DNA from: Bog-756 sp963812885
Lineage (GTDB): Bacteria > Actinomycetota > Acidimicrobiia > Acidimicrobiales > RAAP-2
DNA: 64,000 bases
Direction: 5' to 3'
NCBI GenBank assembly: GCA_963812885.1
Contig: CAWEWZ010000011.1
Coordinates: 392,773 to 456,772 of the forward strand
Shown: in pieces, positions 26,429-35,567 of the stretch
Position numbering within the stretch: the stretch's first letter is position 1
Layout of the letters: each line of letters opens with the position of its first letter
Made by a program: the position numbers and the translations under genes
Notes under the pieces: generated by a model
What the model was told of the DNA's origin: nothing
Databases searched by the model: none
What the model saw: only the letters and a program-made list of their open reading frames with translations

Positions 26429-27914
26429 ATGGCGGATCGGACCTCCACAGCGCAGTCGGGCCGGCGACCGGCCGGCCGACCCGGTGCCGGCGCCCCTCCC
26501 GTTGTTGACCCTCCCGATGCCGGCGCCCTGCTGGCGGCCATCGAGGTGGTGGCCTCGTTCGTCTCGACCTGTGAGGCGGCCCGCTACGACGGAGACGACG
26601 CCGCCTCGCTGGTGGCCGCCTTCTCCCGGGGCAAGCGGTTGTGCGCCGCCGGGGAGACCCTGGTGGCGGCCCGGGCCGCCGAGTGCCACGCCCATCTGTC
26701 CCTCGGCCACCGGTCCCCGGCCGACTGGCTGGCCGCCGTCACCGGGGCCTCGGTGGGCGAGGCGGCCGACGTCCTGAAGGTGGGTGAGGCCCTCCCCTCC
26801 CAGCCCGGGGTGGAGGCGGCCCTGCGGGGCGGGAAGCTCACCCCGTCCCGGGCCAAGCTGGTGACCGGGGCGGTCAGGCGCAACCCGCAGAAGGAAGCCG
26901 AGTTGGTGCGGGGGGCCGAGGCCGACACCTTCCGCCAACTGAAGGACCGGTGCCTGCGGGCCCGGGCCGAGGGCCGCCGGGCCGAGGACGCCGACGCCGC
27001 CCACGCCGCCGTGCACGCCGCCCGGCGGTGCCGCACCTGGACCGACGAGGAGGGGGCCTTCCGCCTCGACGCCCTCCTCACCCCCGAGGCCGGCGCCTCC
27101 CTCCTGGCCTCGCTCACCCGCCAGTCCGACCGCTTCTTCCGGGCCTCCCGCACGGCCGGGGTCCACGAGCCAAGTGAGGCCTATGCGGCCGACGCCCTGG
27201 TGGCCCTGGTCACCGGGCGCGGCCTCCTGCCCGCTTCCCGGTCCGGGGCTGGCCCGAAGGGCGACAACCCCAAGGGCGGCGATCCCAAGGGCGGTGATCC
27301 CAAGGGCGGACTGCCGGGGCGGCTGCCGGGGCGGGTGCTCGGGTCCCCCCGAGCCCCGGGCCATGGTCCAGGTCCGGGTGGACCTGGCCGCCCTGCGCCG
27401 GGGGTCGGTGGCCAACGGGGAGACCTGTGAGATCCCCGGCGTCGGCCCCGTCTCGGTGCGGACGGCCACCGAGCTGATGGGGGACGCCTGGGTCGACCTC
27501 ATCGTCTCCGACGGGGTGGACGTGACCACCATCTGCCGGATGGGCCGCTCCCTGCCCACCCCGCTGCGCACCGCCCTGGTGGAACGGGACCGCTGCTGTG
27601 TGGCCCCGGGCTGTGATGCCACCCGGGGCCTCGAGATCGACCACTGGCAGGTCGACCACGCCGCCGGGGGGCCGCTGTCCATGGACAACCTGGCCCGGCT
27701 GTGCCGCTACCACCACTACCTGCGCACCCACCAGGGCTTCGTCCTGGCCGGGGGGCCGGGGCAGTGGACCTTCGAACCACCCGAGCACCCCAAGGCCCGC
27801 CGGACCCCGGGCCGCCGGATCCCGGGCCGCAAGTCGAGGGCGGGGCCGACCAAGGGCCCGGCCGTTTCCTCCCCGGGGTCCACCGACCCGCCGCTGTTCA
27901 CCGTCGAGGAGTGA
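26429..27914 (+). CDS. DUF222 / 13E12-type HNH endonuclease-like protein (one frameshift)
   Basis: Actinobacterial multi-copy family with an N-terminal DUF222 domain (DPPDAGALLAAIEVVASFVSTCEAARYDGDD, LGHRSPADWLAAVTGASVGEAADVL) and a C-terminal HNH nuclease (VERDRCCVAPGCDATRGLEIDHWQVDHAAGGP, LARLCRYHHYLRTHQGF; the zinc Cys and the HNH His residues are all present). A missing C in the C6 run near 27345 breaks the frame between the two halves. A (PKGGD)n linker lies at 27254-27309. About 494 residues. In mycobacteria the family includes the 13E12 repeat proteins, and mobility has been suggested. Confidence 0.87.
27254..27309. repeat. 15-bp in-frame tandem repeats coding PKGGD
   Basis: About 3.7 copies of CCCAAGGGCGGCGAT inside the HNH gene, in the linker between the DUF222 and HNH parts. 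Confidence 0.8.
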
Positions 27915-28009
27915 GACGGCGGGGTCACCGCCGCGAACGCACTCGGGGATCACGGCGGCACCGTCCCGTGGAGGGGGGCGGCGGACAGCCCGACTGCCTC
28001 ACCAGCGTC

Positions 28010-28564
28010 TCAGGACAGCCGCGGAAGCAGGTCGGCGCACAGACCGGCCAGCTCCTCGGCGCAGGCGCGGTAGATCTCGTCCTCCCCGCCGGCCGGGTCC
28101 TCAACGTCCTCCCACGCTTCGACCGGGAGCCCGGCCAGCCCGAGCGAAGCCATCCGTTCCCCGAGCGAAGGAGGGCCGGGCGGCAAGTCGCGACACAGCC
28201 GTTTGATCGAAGCGGTCTTCGACGCGGCGGATGGGTACTGGCGTCGGATGTAGGACACGTGTTCGCCGGCCATGGCCAGGATGAGATCGGCGTCCTCGAC
28301 ATCCCAGTCGGTGAGCTGGTGGCTGCGGTGACCGTCGGCCTGGAGTCCGACAGACGTCAAGGCGTCCTTCGTCCTCCTACTCATCGGCTGCCCCTCCACC
28401 ACATGGGTACCGGCGGTGACGATCTGGAGCGACCTGGCCTGGAGCATGGCCCCCGCCATCACCGAACGGGCCGCGTTTCCCGTGCACAGGGTGAGCAACC
28501 GGGTGGGCCGCACGGTCGGATCGCGCTCCTCAACTCCGGCGGCAACGCCCACGTCGTCGCTCAC
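28010..28564 (-). CDS. Low-molecular-weight protein-tyrosine phosphatase family
   Basis: The P-loop LLTLCTGNAARSVMAG (C-x5-R-S) and the later general-acid region LTDWDVEDADLILAMAGEH identify the LMW-PTP/arsenate reductase fold. The Asp of the usual DP acid motif near the C-terminus lies in EDVEDPAGG, as in LMW-PTPs. About 184 residues. The start is uncertain: GTG 28564 is taken, and the N-terminal 20 residues are not conserved. It follows the acyl-CoA dehydrogenase gene by 62 bp. Arsenate reduction is less likely because the second and third redox cysteines are missing. Confidence 0.8.
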   Translation of the reverse strand: MSDDVGVAAGVEERDPTVRPTRLLTLCTGNAARSVMAGAMLQARSLQIVTAGTHVVEGQPMSRRTKDALTSVGLQADGHRSHQLTDWDVEDADLILAMAGEHVSYIRRQYPSAASKTASIKRLCRDLPPGPPSLGERMASLGLAGLPVEAWEDVEDPAGGEDEIYRACAEELAGLCADLLPRLS

Positions 28565-28626
28565 GCCCCCATCGAGAGCGCCGCGGCCGACCGCCGCCGA
28601 CCCGGAACCCGACACCCTCGCCGCGA

Positions 28627-29841
28627 TCAGTTGATGTGGATGCCGGAGATGGCGCGGCTGATAATGAGCCGTTGGATCTCCGAAGTCCCCTCGAAGATGG
28701 TGTAGATCTTCGAGTCGCGGTGCCAGCGCTCGACAGGGTGCTCGCGGATGTAGCCGTAGCCACCCATGATCTGGATGGCCTCCTCGGTCACGTGGACCGC
28801 CGTCTCGCCGGCGAAGAGCTTGGACATCGAGCCCTCCCCCGCAGTGAACTCCTTGCCGTTCCGGCCCATCCACGAAGCACGCCAGATCAGCAGCCGGGAT
28901 GCGTCGATCCGGGTCTTCATGTCGGCCAGCTTGAAGGCGATGGCCTGGTTCTCGATGATGGCCCGGCCGAAGGCTTGACGCTCCTTGGCGTAGTCGAGGG
29001 AGTACTCGTAGGCGGCACGGGCGATGCCGAGGGCCTGGGCCCCCACCGTCGGGCGCGAGGCCTCGAACGTCTTCATGGCCGCCTGGCTGGTCGAGCGCTT
29101 CCCCTCGCGGGCACGGGCCAGCTTCTCGTCGAGCTTGTCCTTGCCGCCCAGGAGGCAATGGCCGGGCACCCGCACGTTGTCCAGCACGACCTCGGCGGTG
29201 TGGGAGGCCCGGATCCCCATCTTCTGGAATTTCTGTCCCTGGGACAGGCCCGGGGTGTTGGGCGGCACGATGAAGCTGGCCTGTCCCCTCGACCCGAGCT
29301 CGGGATCGACCGAGGCCACCACCACGTGGATGTCGGCGATACCGCCGTTGGTGATCCAGGTCTTGGTCCCGTTGATGACCCACTCGTCCTTGGCCTCGTC
29401 GTAGGTGGCCCGGGTGCGCAGGGACGACACGTCCGAGCCGGCGTCGGGCTCGGAGACGGCGAAGGCGGCCAACTGGATCTTGTCGGGCGTCCCGAAGCAC
29501 TGGGGTCCCCACTCGACCAACTGCTCGGGCGTCCCGTTGCCGGCGATCCCGGCCAGGCCCAGCGTGCTCCCGAAGATCGACAGGGCGATCCCGGCGTCGC
29601 CCCAGGACATCTCCTCGTTGGCGACGGGCAGCAACAGACCGGTGGGATCGGCGAAGCACTGGGTGATGAAGTCGAACGAGTAGAGGCCGATCCGGGAGGC
29701 CTCCTCGATGATGGGCCAGGGGGTTTCCTCTCGCTCGTCCCACTCGTGCCCGGCGGGCCGGATGACGTTCTCGGCGAAGTCGTGGACCCACTTCTGGATC
29801 TGGAGTTGATCCTCATTCAGGTCGAGGGAGAAATCGGTCAT
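28627..29841 (-). CDS. Acyl-CoA dehydrogenase
   Basis: FAD-dependent alpha,beta-dehydrogenation of acyl-CoA in beta-oxidation or a related pathway; 404 residues and intact. Domains in order: N-terminal helices (LNEDQLQIQKWVHDFAENVIRP), middle beta-domain FAVSEPDAGSDVSSLRTRA and INGTKTWITNGGIADIHVV, C-terminal helices ERQAFGRAIIENQAIAFKLADM, QIMGGYGYIREHPVERWHRD and YTIFEGTSEIQRLIISRAI. The catalytic base is expected to be the Glu in FEGTSEIQ. A palindrome 110 bp upstream is a candidate operator. Confidence 0.93.
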   Translation of the reverse strand: MTDFSLDLNEDQLQIQKWVHDFAENVIRPAGHEWDEREETPWPIIEEASRIGLYSFDFITQCFADPTGLLLPVANEEMSWGDAGIALSIFGSTLGLAGIAGNGTPEQLVEWGPQCFGTPDKIQLAAFAVSEPDAGSDVSSLRTRATYDEAKDEWVINGTKTWITNGGIADIHVVVASVDPELGSRGQASFIVPPNTPGLSQGQKFQKMGIRASHTAEVVLDNVRVPGHCLLGGKDKLDEKLARAREGKRSTSQAAMKTFEASRPTVGAQALGIARAAYEYSLDYAKERQAFGRAIIENQAIAFKLADMKTRIDASRLLIWRASWMGRNGKEFTAGEGSMSKLFAGETAVHVTEEAIQIMGGYGYIREHPVERWHRDSKIYTIFEGTSEIQRLIISRAISGIHIN

Positions 29842-30239
29842 CGTTCCGTGCTCCGTTCCGGCCCCGGAGGGCCTCTCGCGCCTCTCGGACGCCGGCACGG
29901 TCCGAGGACCGCACCGTCAACCGGCCCCTTCGGCCGGCAGATGTTTCGTAGTTACTCAATAGTAACCAAGAACGGGCGGTGATGCCACCACCCCGGTGGA
30001 TCGAGGCCGAGACCTGGCCGAACGGGCGGGCCGGATCGGGGTTCGGCCCGGGGCGAGGAGCACGGCAGCGTGGGTCGTGGGCACCGGGGGCCGAGGGGCA
30101 CGCGGGTCCGGCCGTGCCGCCGAGCCCGTCGGCGTAACCAAGACCTTGAGGCACGGGGCAGGGGCGCCGGCAGGGCGCGAACAACCCGCGTCCCAGCTCA
30201 GCGGGGTGGGCCTGGGGCCCCGGGAGGAATGAGCCGGTG
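29842..30239. other. Long intergenic region between acyl-CoA dehydrogenase and cold-shock genes
   Basis: About 400 bp with no gene that I can support on either strand and no tRNA-like fold that I could find. It contains the promoter side of the acyl-CoA dehydrogenase gene, including the palindrome at 29951-29966 and a GC hairpin (CCGGCC/GGCCGG, 29921-29937), and the 3' flank of the cold-shock gene. Confidence 0.6.
29951..29966. promoter_or_regulatory. 16-bp palindrome GTTACT-CAAT-AGTAAC, candidate operator
   Basis: Perfect inverted repeat with 6-bp arms in an AT-rich island, upstream of the acyl-CoA dehydrogenase gene. Size and symmetry suit a TetR-type repressor of fatty-acid genes; the regulator is not identified. 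Confidence 0.6.
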
Positions 30240-30452
30240 CTACGCAGGCTGGGCCAGGCGTACATCGACGGCCTGGAGCCCCTTGGGTCCTTCCTGAAGA
30301 TCGAACTCGACCGCCTGACCCTCTTCGAGGGAGCGGAAGCCATTCATCTGGATTGCGGTGTGGTGCACGAATACATCGGCCCCGCCATCCGGTTGTGAAA
30401 TGAAGCCGAAGCCCTTTTCAGCGTTGAACCACTTGACTGTTCCGGAAGCCAC
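30240..30452 (-). CDS. Cold-shock protein (CspA family)
   Basis: A 70-residue OB-fold RNA/ssDNA chaperone: GTVKWFNAEKGFGFISQ (RNP1 KGFGFI), DVFVHHTAIQ (RNP2), SLEEGQAVEFDLQEGPKGLQAVDV. The start is GTG 30452, because the nearby ATG is out of frame; AAAGGGG lies 9 bases before it. The gene has its own promoter about 120 bp upstream and a stable hairpin in the untranslated leader (30516-30535), in keeping with post-transcriptional cold control of this family. Confidence 0.95.
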   Translation of the reverse strand: MASGTVKWFNAEKGFGFISQPDGGADVFVHHTAIQMNGFRSLEEGQAVEFDLQEGPKGLQAVDVRLAQPA

Positions 30453-30515
30453 GGTGGCATTCCCCTTTCCTCCACACGTGTAGTGCGCAGGCAGCCCCAG
30501 CGCGAGATTGCCTCC

Positions 30516-30535
30516 GACCCACCTGCGGGCGGGTC
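30516..30535 (-). promoter_or_regulatory. Hairpin in the cold-shock mRNA leader
   Basis: On the minus strand GACCCGCC-CGCA-GGTGGGTC forms an 8-bp stem (one G-U pair) with a four-base loop, inside the inferred 5' untranslated region about 65 nt before the start codon. Confidence 0.6.
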
Positions 30536-30572
30536 TTCGACCACCTACCGAAGGAGACTCCCTACCAGCCAA

Positions 30573-30600
30573 ACGCTAGCAGTCCTCGGCCCAGGATCAA
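30573..30600 (-). promoter_or_regulatory. Promoter of the cold-shock gene
   Basis: Minus strand: TTGATC (30600-30595), 16-bp spacer, TAGCGT (30578-30573). Transcription would start near 30566, giving a leader of about 114 nt. Confidence 0.5.
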
Positions 30601-30638
30601 CTGCTGAGAGGCCTCTCGGGCACCTGTTCATACGGCGT

Positions 30639-32146
30639 TCACTGACGCCTGATCCGGGTCCCTTCGGGCCCGTCCTCGACCACCCACCCCTGCGACTCCA
30701 GCTCGCTACGGAGCACGTCGGCCAGGGCCCAGTCCCGGTCGGCCCGGGCCTGGTCCCGACGCCTCACCAGCTCGGCGCCGGCCGGATCCACTTCGTCCCC
30801 GGATCCGGTGCGCAACGGCAGCCCCAAGGCCGCACTGAGCAGGGCGGCGGTGTTGGCCGACCGCCGGGCCGCGGCGGTATCGCCGGCATCGGCTGCCGCG
30901 TTGGCCCGGCGGACCAGGTCGAACACCCCGGCCAGGGCGCCGGCCGTGTCCAGGTCGTCGTCCATCCGCTCCCGGAACCGGGCCACGGCGTCGAGGTCGA
31001 GCCCGCCGACCGCACCGGCCCCGTCGACCGCACCGGACCCCCGTCCGCACCGGACCCGCCGACCGCACCGGACCCGCCGACCGCACCGGATCCGCCGACC
31101 GCCCTCCGCCCTCCGCCTCCGACCCCGGCCCCGGGGTCGACCACCGGCCCACCGGCCAGCGGATCGGCCAGCTCGAACCGCCGGGCCATCTCGTCCAGAC
31201 GGGCCAGCCCGGCCTCGGCGTCGGCCACCGTCCCCGGTGTCACCTCGATCGGTGAGCGGTAGTGGGAACGGAGCACGAGCAAGCGGTAAGAACGGGCGTC
31301 ACTGCGCTCCAGTAGGTCGGACAACGAGGTGAAGTTCCCGAGGGACTTGGACATCTTCTCGCCGTCCATCGTGACCCAGCCGTTGTGCATCCAGTGGCGG
31401 GCGAACTCCCGTCCCTCAGCCACGGCCTGGGCCCGCTCGTTCTCGTGATGGGGGAACATCAGATCCTGGCCGCCGCCGTGGAGCTCGAACCCCTCCCCGA
31501 GCAGGTCGAGCGACATCACCACGCACTCGGTGTGCCACCCGGGACGCCCGTCCCCCCACGGCGCCTCCCACGAGGGCTCGCCCGGCTTGGCCTTCTTCCA
31601 GAGCACGAAGTCGAGGGGTGACCGCTTGTCCTCGTCGGCCTCCACCCGGGCCCCGGCCCGCAGGGAGTCGAGCGGCTGGTGGGCCAGGAGCCCGTAGCCG
31701 GGAACCTCCTGCACCGACAGATAGACCCCGTCGCCCGTCTCATAGGCCACCCCCCGCGCCACCAGGTCGGCCACCAGGTCGATCATGCGGTCCACGAACG
31801 CGGTGGCGTGAGGAGTCTGGTCGGGGCGGAGCACCCCGAGGGCGTCGATGATCTCCCACCACCGGGCCTCGTTGACGGCCGTGAATTCGTCGATGGGCAC
31901 TCCGGCGGCGGCGGCCCCGTCGATGATCTTGTCGTCGATGTCGGTGATGTTGGACACGTAGGTGACCTCGAGCCCGGTGAACACCAGGTAACGCCGGAGG
32001 ACATCGAAGACGAGCGCCATCCGCCCGTGGCCGAGATGGGGCTCTCCGTCGACGGTCAGCCCACAGACGTACACCGAGACCCGTCCGGGCGTGCGGAGGC
32101 GCAGCGGCGCGACCTCCCCGGTCGCCGTGTCGTGGAGCTGGAGCAC
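30639..32146 (-). CDS. cysS: Cysteinyl-tRNA synthetase (one frameshift)
   Basis: Class I aminoacyl-tRNA synthetase charging tRNA-Cys. VYVCGLTVDGEPHLGHGRMALVFD contains the first zinc Cys and the HIGH-like HLGHGR; WHTECVVMSLDLLGEGFELHGGGQDLMFPHHENERAQ supplies the other zinc ligands; MDGEKMSKSLGNF is the KMSKS loop. The C-terminal helical part is DDDLDTAGALAGVFDLVR...ADVLRSELESQGW. Between them an unusual GSGAVG repeat linker (31008-31100) is inserted, with an extra G near 31045 (G5 for G4). GTG 32146 is leaderless. It is divergent from valS. Confidence 0.92.
31008..31100. repeat. 18-bp tandem repeats coding a GSGAVG linker inside cysS
   Basis: Units of the type CGCACCGGACCCGCCGAC repeat about five times, three of them almost identical. 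On the coding strand they read G-S-G-A-V-G and variants, between the catalytic/KMSKS part and the C-terminal helical domain. Confidence 0.82.
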
Positions 32147-32152
32147 GCAGGG

Positions 32153-32159
32153 TACGGTA
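32153..32159. promoter_or_regulatory. Overlapping divergent -10 elements of cysS and valS
   Basis: Plus strand TACGGT (32153-32158), 9 bases before valS ATG 32168; minus strand TACCGT (32159-32154), 7 bases before cysS GTG 32146. The two hexamers share five bases, so only one polymerase can sit here at a time. Confidence 0.6.
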
Positions 32160-32167
32160 ACCCGATC

Positions 32168-34798
32168 ATGGCCAGCGACGCGAACCCACCGACCCCTCGG
32201 GCGGCCACCCCTTCGGGGATCCCCGACAGGCCCGGCCTGGAAGGGCTCGAGGCGGCCTGGTCGGCGAGGTGGGAAGCAGAGGGCACCTACGCCTTCGACC
32301 GGACGGCGACCCGCGCCGAGGTCTACTCCATCGACACGCCCCCGCCCACCGTGTCCGGGTCGCTCCACATCGGCCACGTCTTCTCGTACACCCACACCGA
32401 TGCGGTGGCCCGGTTCCACCGCATGCGCGGCCGCGCCGTGTTCTACCCGATGGGGTTCGACGACAACGGTCTGCCCACCGAACGCCGGGTCCAGGACTAC
32501 TTCGGCGTGCGGTGCGACCCCAGCCTTCCCTTCGACCCCGACTTCGAGCCCCCGGCCGAGCCCGGCAAGGATCCGGTTTCCGTGTCGCGCCCCAACTTCG
32601 TGGCCCTGTGCCACCGTCTCACCGCCGAGGACGAGCTGGTCTTCGAACATCTGTGGCGGATGCTCGGCCTCTCGGTCGACTGGTCCTACTCCTACACCAC
32701 CATCTCCACCCGGGCCCAACGGGTCTCCCAGCGGGGGTTCCTCCGCCTGGCCCGACGCGGCGAGGTGGCCCAGCGCACGGCCCCCACCCTCTGGGACGTG
32801 GATTTCCGGACCGCCGTCTCCCAGGCCGAGCTGGAGGACCGCGAGCGCCCCGGGGCCTACCACCGCATCCGGTTCCCCCGGGTCGGCGGCGACGGGGCCG
32901 TCGACATCGAGACCACCCGGCCCGAGCTCCTGGCCGCCTGCGTGGCGCTGGTGGCCCACCCCGAGGACGAGCGCTACCGGCCGCTCTTCGGCACCGAGTT
33001 CGTCACCCCCCTCTTCGGGGTGCGGGTGCCGGTCGTGGGCCACGAGCTGGCCGATCCCGAGAAGGGTTCGGGAATCGCCATGGTCTGCACCTTCGGCGAC
33101 ACCACCGACGTGGTCTGGTGGCGCGAGCTCTCCCTCCCCACCCGCACCATCGTGGGCCGCGACGGCCGGCTGGTCCCGGTCAGCTGGGGCGCCGAGGGTT
33201 GGGAGTCCGACGACCCCGATGGAGCGGCCGCGGCCTACGAGGAGCTGACCGGGCGCACGGTCAAGCAGGCCCAGACCCGGATCGTCGAGCTCCTCCGGGA
33301 ATCGGGCGCCCTCATCGGGGATCCGACCCCGATCACCCATCCGGTCAAGTTCTACGAACGGGGCGAGCGTCCCCTGGAGATCGTCTCGTCGCGCCAGTGG
33401 TTCGTCGAGACCCTCCCGCTCCGCCAGCGCCTGTTGGACCGCGGCGACGAGCTCCGGTGGCATCCGGCCTACATGGCCCACCGCTACCGGGCCTGGGTCG
33501 AGGGGCTCAACGGCGACTGGAACATCAGCCGGCAGCGGTTCTTCGGGGTGCCCTTCCCCGTCTGGTACCCGGTCGACGAGGCCGGCGAGGCGGTCTTCGA
33601 CAGTCCGATCTTCGCCGACGAGGACCGGCTCCCCGTCGATCCGTCCACCGACGTTCCCGAGGGGTATTCCGAGGCCCAACGGGGACGGCCCGGAGGGTTC
33701 ACCGGGGACCCGGACATCATGGACACCTGGGCCACCTCGTCGCTCACCCCCCAGATCGCCGGCGGTTGGGAGGACGATCCTGACCTGTTCGGTCGGGTCT
33801 TCCCGATGGACCTCCGGCCCCAGGCCCACGACATCATCCGCACCTGGCTGTTCGCCACCGTGGTCCGCTCCGAGCTCGAGCACGCCGCGCTCCCGTGGTC
33901 GGATGCGGCCATCTCCGGGTGGGTGCTGGACCCGGACCGCAAGAAGATGTCGAAGTCGAAGGGCAACGTGGTCACCCCGCTCCCCCTTCTCGAGAAGCAT
34001 GGGGCCGACGCGCTGCGCTACTGGGCGGCGGGCGGGCGCCCGGGCACCGACACCGCCGTGGACGAGGGCCAGATGAAGGTGGGCCGGCGCCTGGCCATCA
34101 AGGTCCTCAACGCCTCGCGGTTCGCCCTGGGCCGGATCGCCGCCGAGGACGGCACGGTCACTGCCCCGCCGATCGGCTCGGCCACCGCCCCCATCGACCG
34201 GGCCATGCTGGCCCGTCTGGCCTCGGTGGTCGACGAGGCCACCGAAGCCTTCGAAGCCTACGACTACGCCCGGGCCCTCGAGCGCACCGAGGCCTTCTTC
34301 TGGTCGTTCTGTGACGACTATCTCGAGCTGGTCAAGACCCGGGCCTACGGCGAGGCCAGGGACCCGGGGACGGCGTCGGCCCGGGCGGCACTGGCCGGTG
34401 CCCTGTCCGTCCTGCTGCGACTGCTGGCCCCCATCCTCCCCTTCGTCACCGAGGAGGTGTGGTCGTGGTGGCAGGAGGGATCCATCCACACCGCTCCGTG
34501 GCCGACCGTCGTCGAGCTCGGCCCGGCGGCCACCGATCGGCTGGAGGACGGCGAATCCGTCCTCGACGTCGTGGCCGGCGTGCTCGGTCGGGTCCGACAG
34601 GCCAAGTCGACGGCCAAGCGTTCCATGCGCTCGCCGGTGGCCAACTTGACCGTGGTCGACACCCCCGGGCGCATCGCCGCCCTGCTGTCGGCCGAGGGCG
34701 ACCTGCGCGATGCCGGCGGCGTGATCACGTTGGAAACCGGCGAAACCGCCGCATCCGACGAACCGGCGGTCGAGGTGGAGCTCGCCCCCGAGGAGTGA
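32168..34798 (+). CDS. valS: Valyl-tRNA synthetase
   Basis: Intact 876-residue class I synthetase. HIGH motif PPPTVSGSLHIGHVFSYTHTD, FDDNGLPTERRVQ, an editing (CP1) domain from about residue 200 (ETTRPELLAACVALVAHPEDERY), SRQWFVE, RYRAWVEGLNGDWNISRQRFFGVPFPVWY, KMSKS motif DRKKMSKSKGNVVTPLPLLEK, and an anticodon-binding domain (YARALERTEAFFWSFCDDYLELVKTRAYG). WNISRQR and GDPDIMDTWATSSLTP fit ValRS rather than Ile- or LeuRS. It lacks a long C-terminal coiled coil, ending soon after LTVVDTPGRIAALL. Confidence 0.95.
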   Translation: MASDANPPTPRAATPSGIPDRPGLEGLEAAWSARWEAEGTYAFDRTATRAEVYSIDTPPPTVSGSLHIGHVFSYTHTDAVARFHRMRGRAVFYPMGFDDNGLPTERRVQDYFGVRCDPSLPFDPDFEPPAEPGKDPVSVSRPNFVALCHRLTAEDELVFEHLWRMLGLSVDWSYSYTTISTRAQRVSQRGFLRLARRGEVAQRTAPTLWDVDFRTAVSQAELEDRERPGAYHRIRFPRVGGDGAVDIETTRPELLAACVALVAHPEDERYRPLFGTEFVTPLFGVRVPVVGHELADPEKGSGIAMVCTFGDTTDVVWWRELSLPTRTIVGRDGRLVPVSWGAEGWESDDPDGAAAAYEELTGRTVKQAQTRIVELLRESGALIGDPTPITHPVKFYERGERPLEIVSSRQWFVETLPLRQRLLDRGDELRWHPAYMAHRYRAWVEGLNGDWNISRQRFFGVPFPVWYPVDEAGEAVFDSPIFADEDRLPVDPSTDVPEGYSEAQRGRPGGFTGDPDIMDTWATSSLTPQIAGGWEDDPDLFGRVFPMDLRPQAHDIIRTWLFATVVRSELEHAALPWSDAAISGWVLDPDRKKMSKSKGNVVTPLPLLEKHGADALRYWAAGGRPGTDTAVDEGQMKVGRRLAIKVLNASRFALGRIAAEDGTVTAPPIGSATAPIDRAMLARLASVVDEATEAFEAYDYARALERTEAFFWSFCDDYLELVKTRAYGEARDPGTASARAALAGALSVLLRLLAPILPFVTEEVWSWWQEGSIHTAPWPTVVELGPAATDRLEDGESVLDVVAGVLGRVRQAKSTAKRSMRSPVANLTVVDTPGRIAALLSAEGDLRDAGGVITLETGETAASDEPAVEVELAPEE

Positions 34799-34826
34799 GG
34801 AGGGCTCAGGGAGGAGTGAGGAGGGC

Positions 34827-35563
<737 letters not shown>

Positions 35564-35567
<4 letters not shown>

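Noticed and set aside
28010..28564. Arsenate reductase (ArsC) identity
   Set aside because: Only the P-loop Cys is present; the additional redox cysteines of thioredoxin-linked ArsC are missing and no other ars gene is near.
29842..30239. Possible tRNA or small RNA in the 400-bp gap
   Set aside because: I found no cloverleaf, no TTCGA-type loop in a suitable place and no terminator-like hairpin followed by T residues; only the palindrome and a GC hairpin.
30639..32146. Identification as MshC (mycothiol ligase) instead of CysS
   Set aside because: MshC lacks the C-terminal anticodon-binding part. Here that domain is present after the linker, and the context next to valS fits a synthetase.
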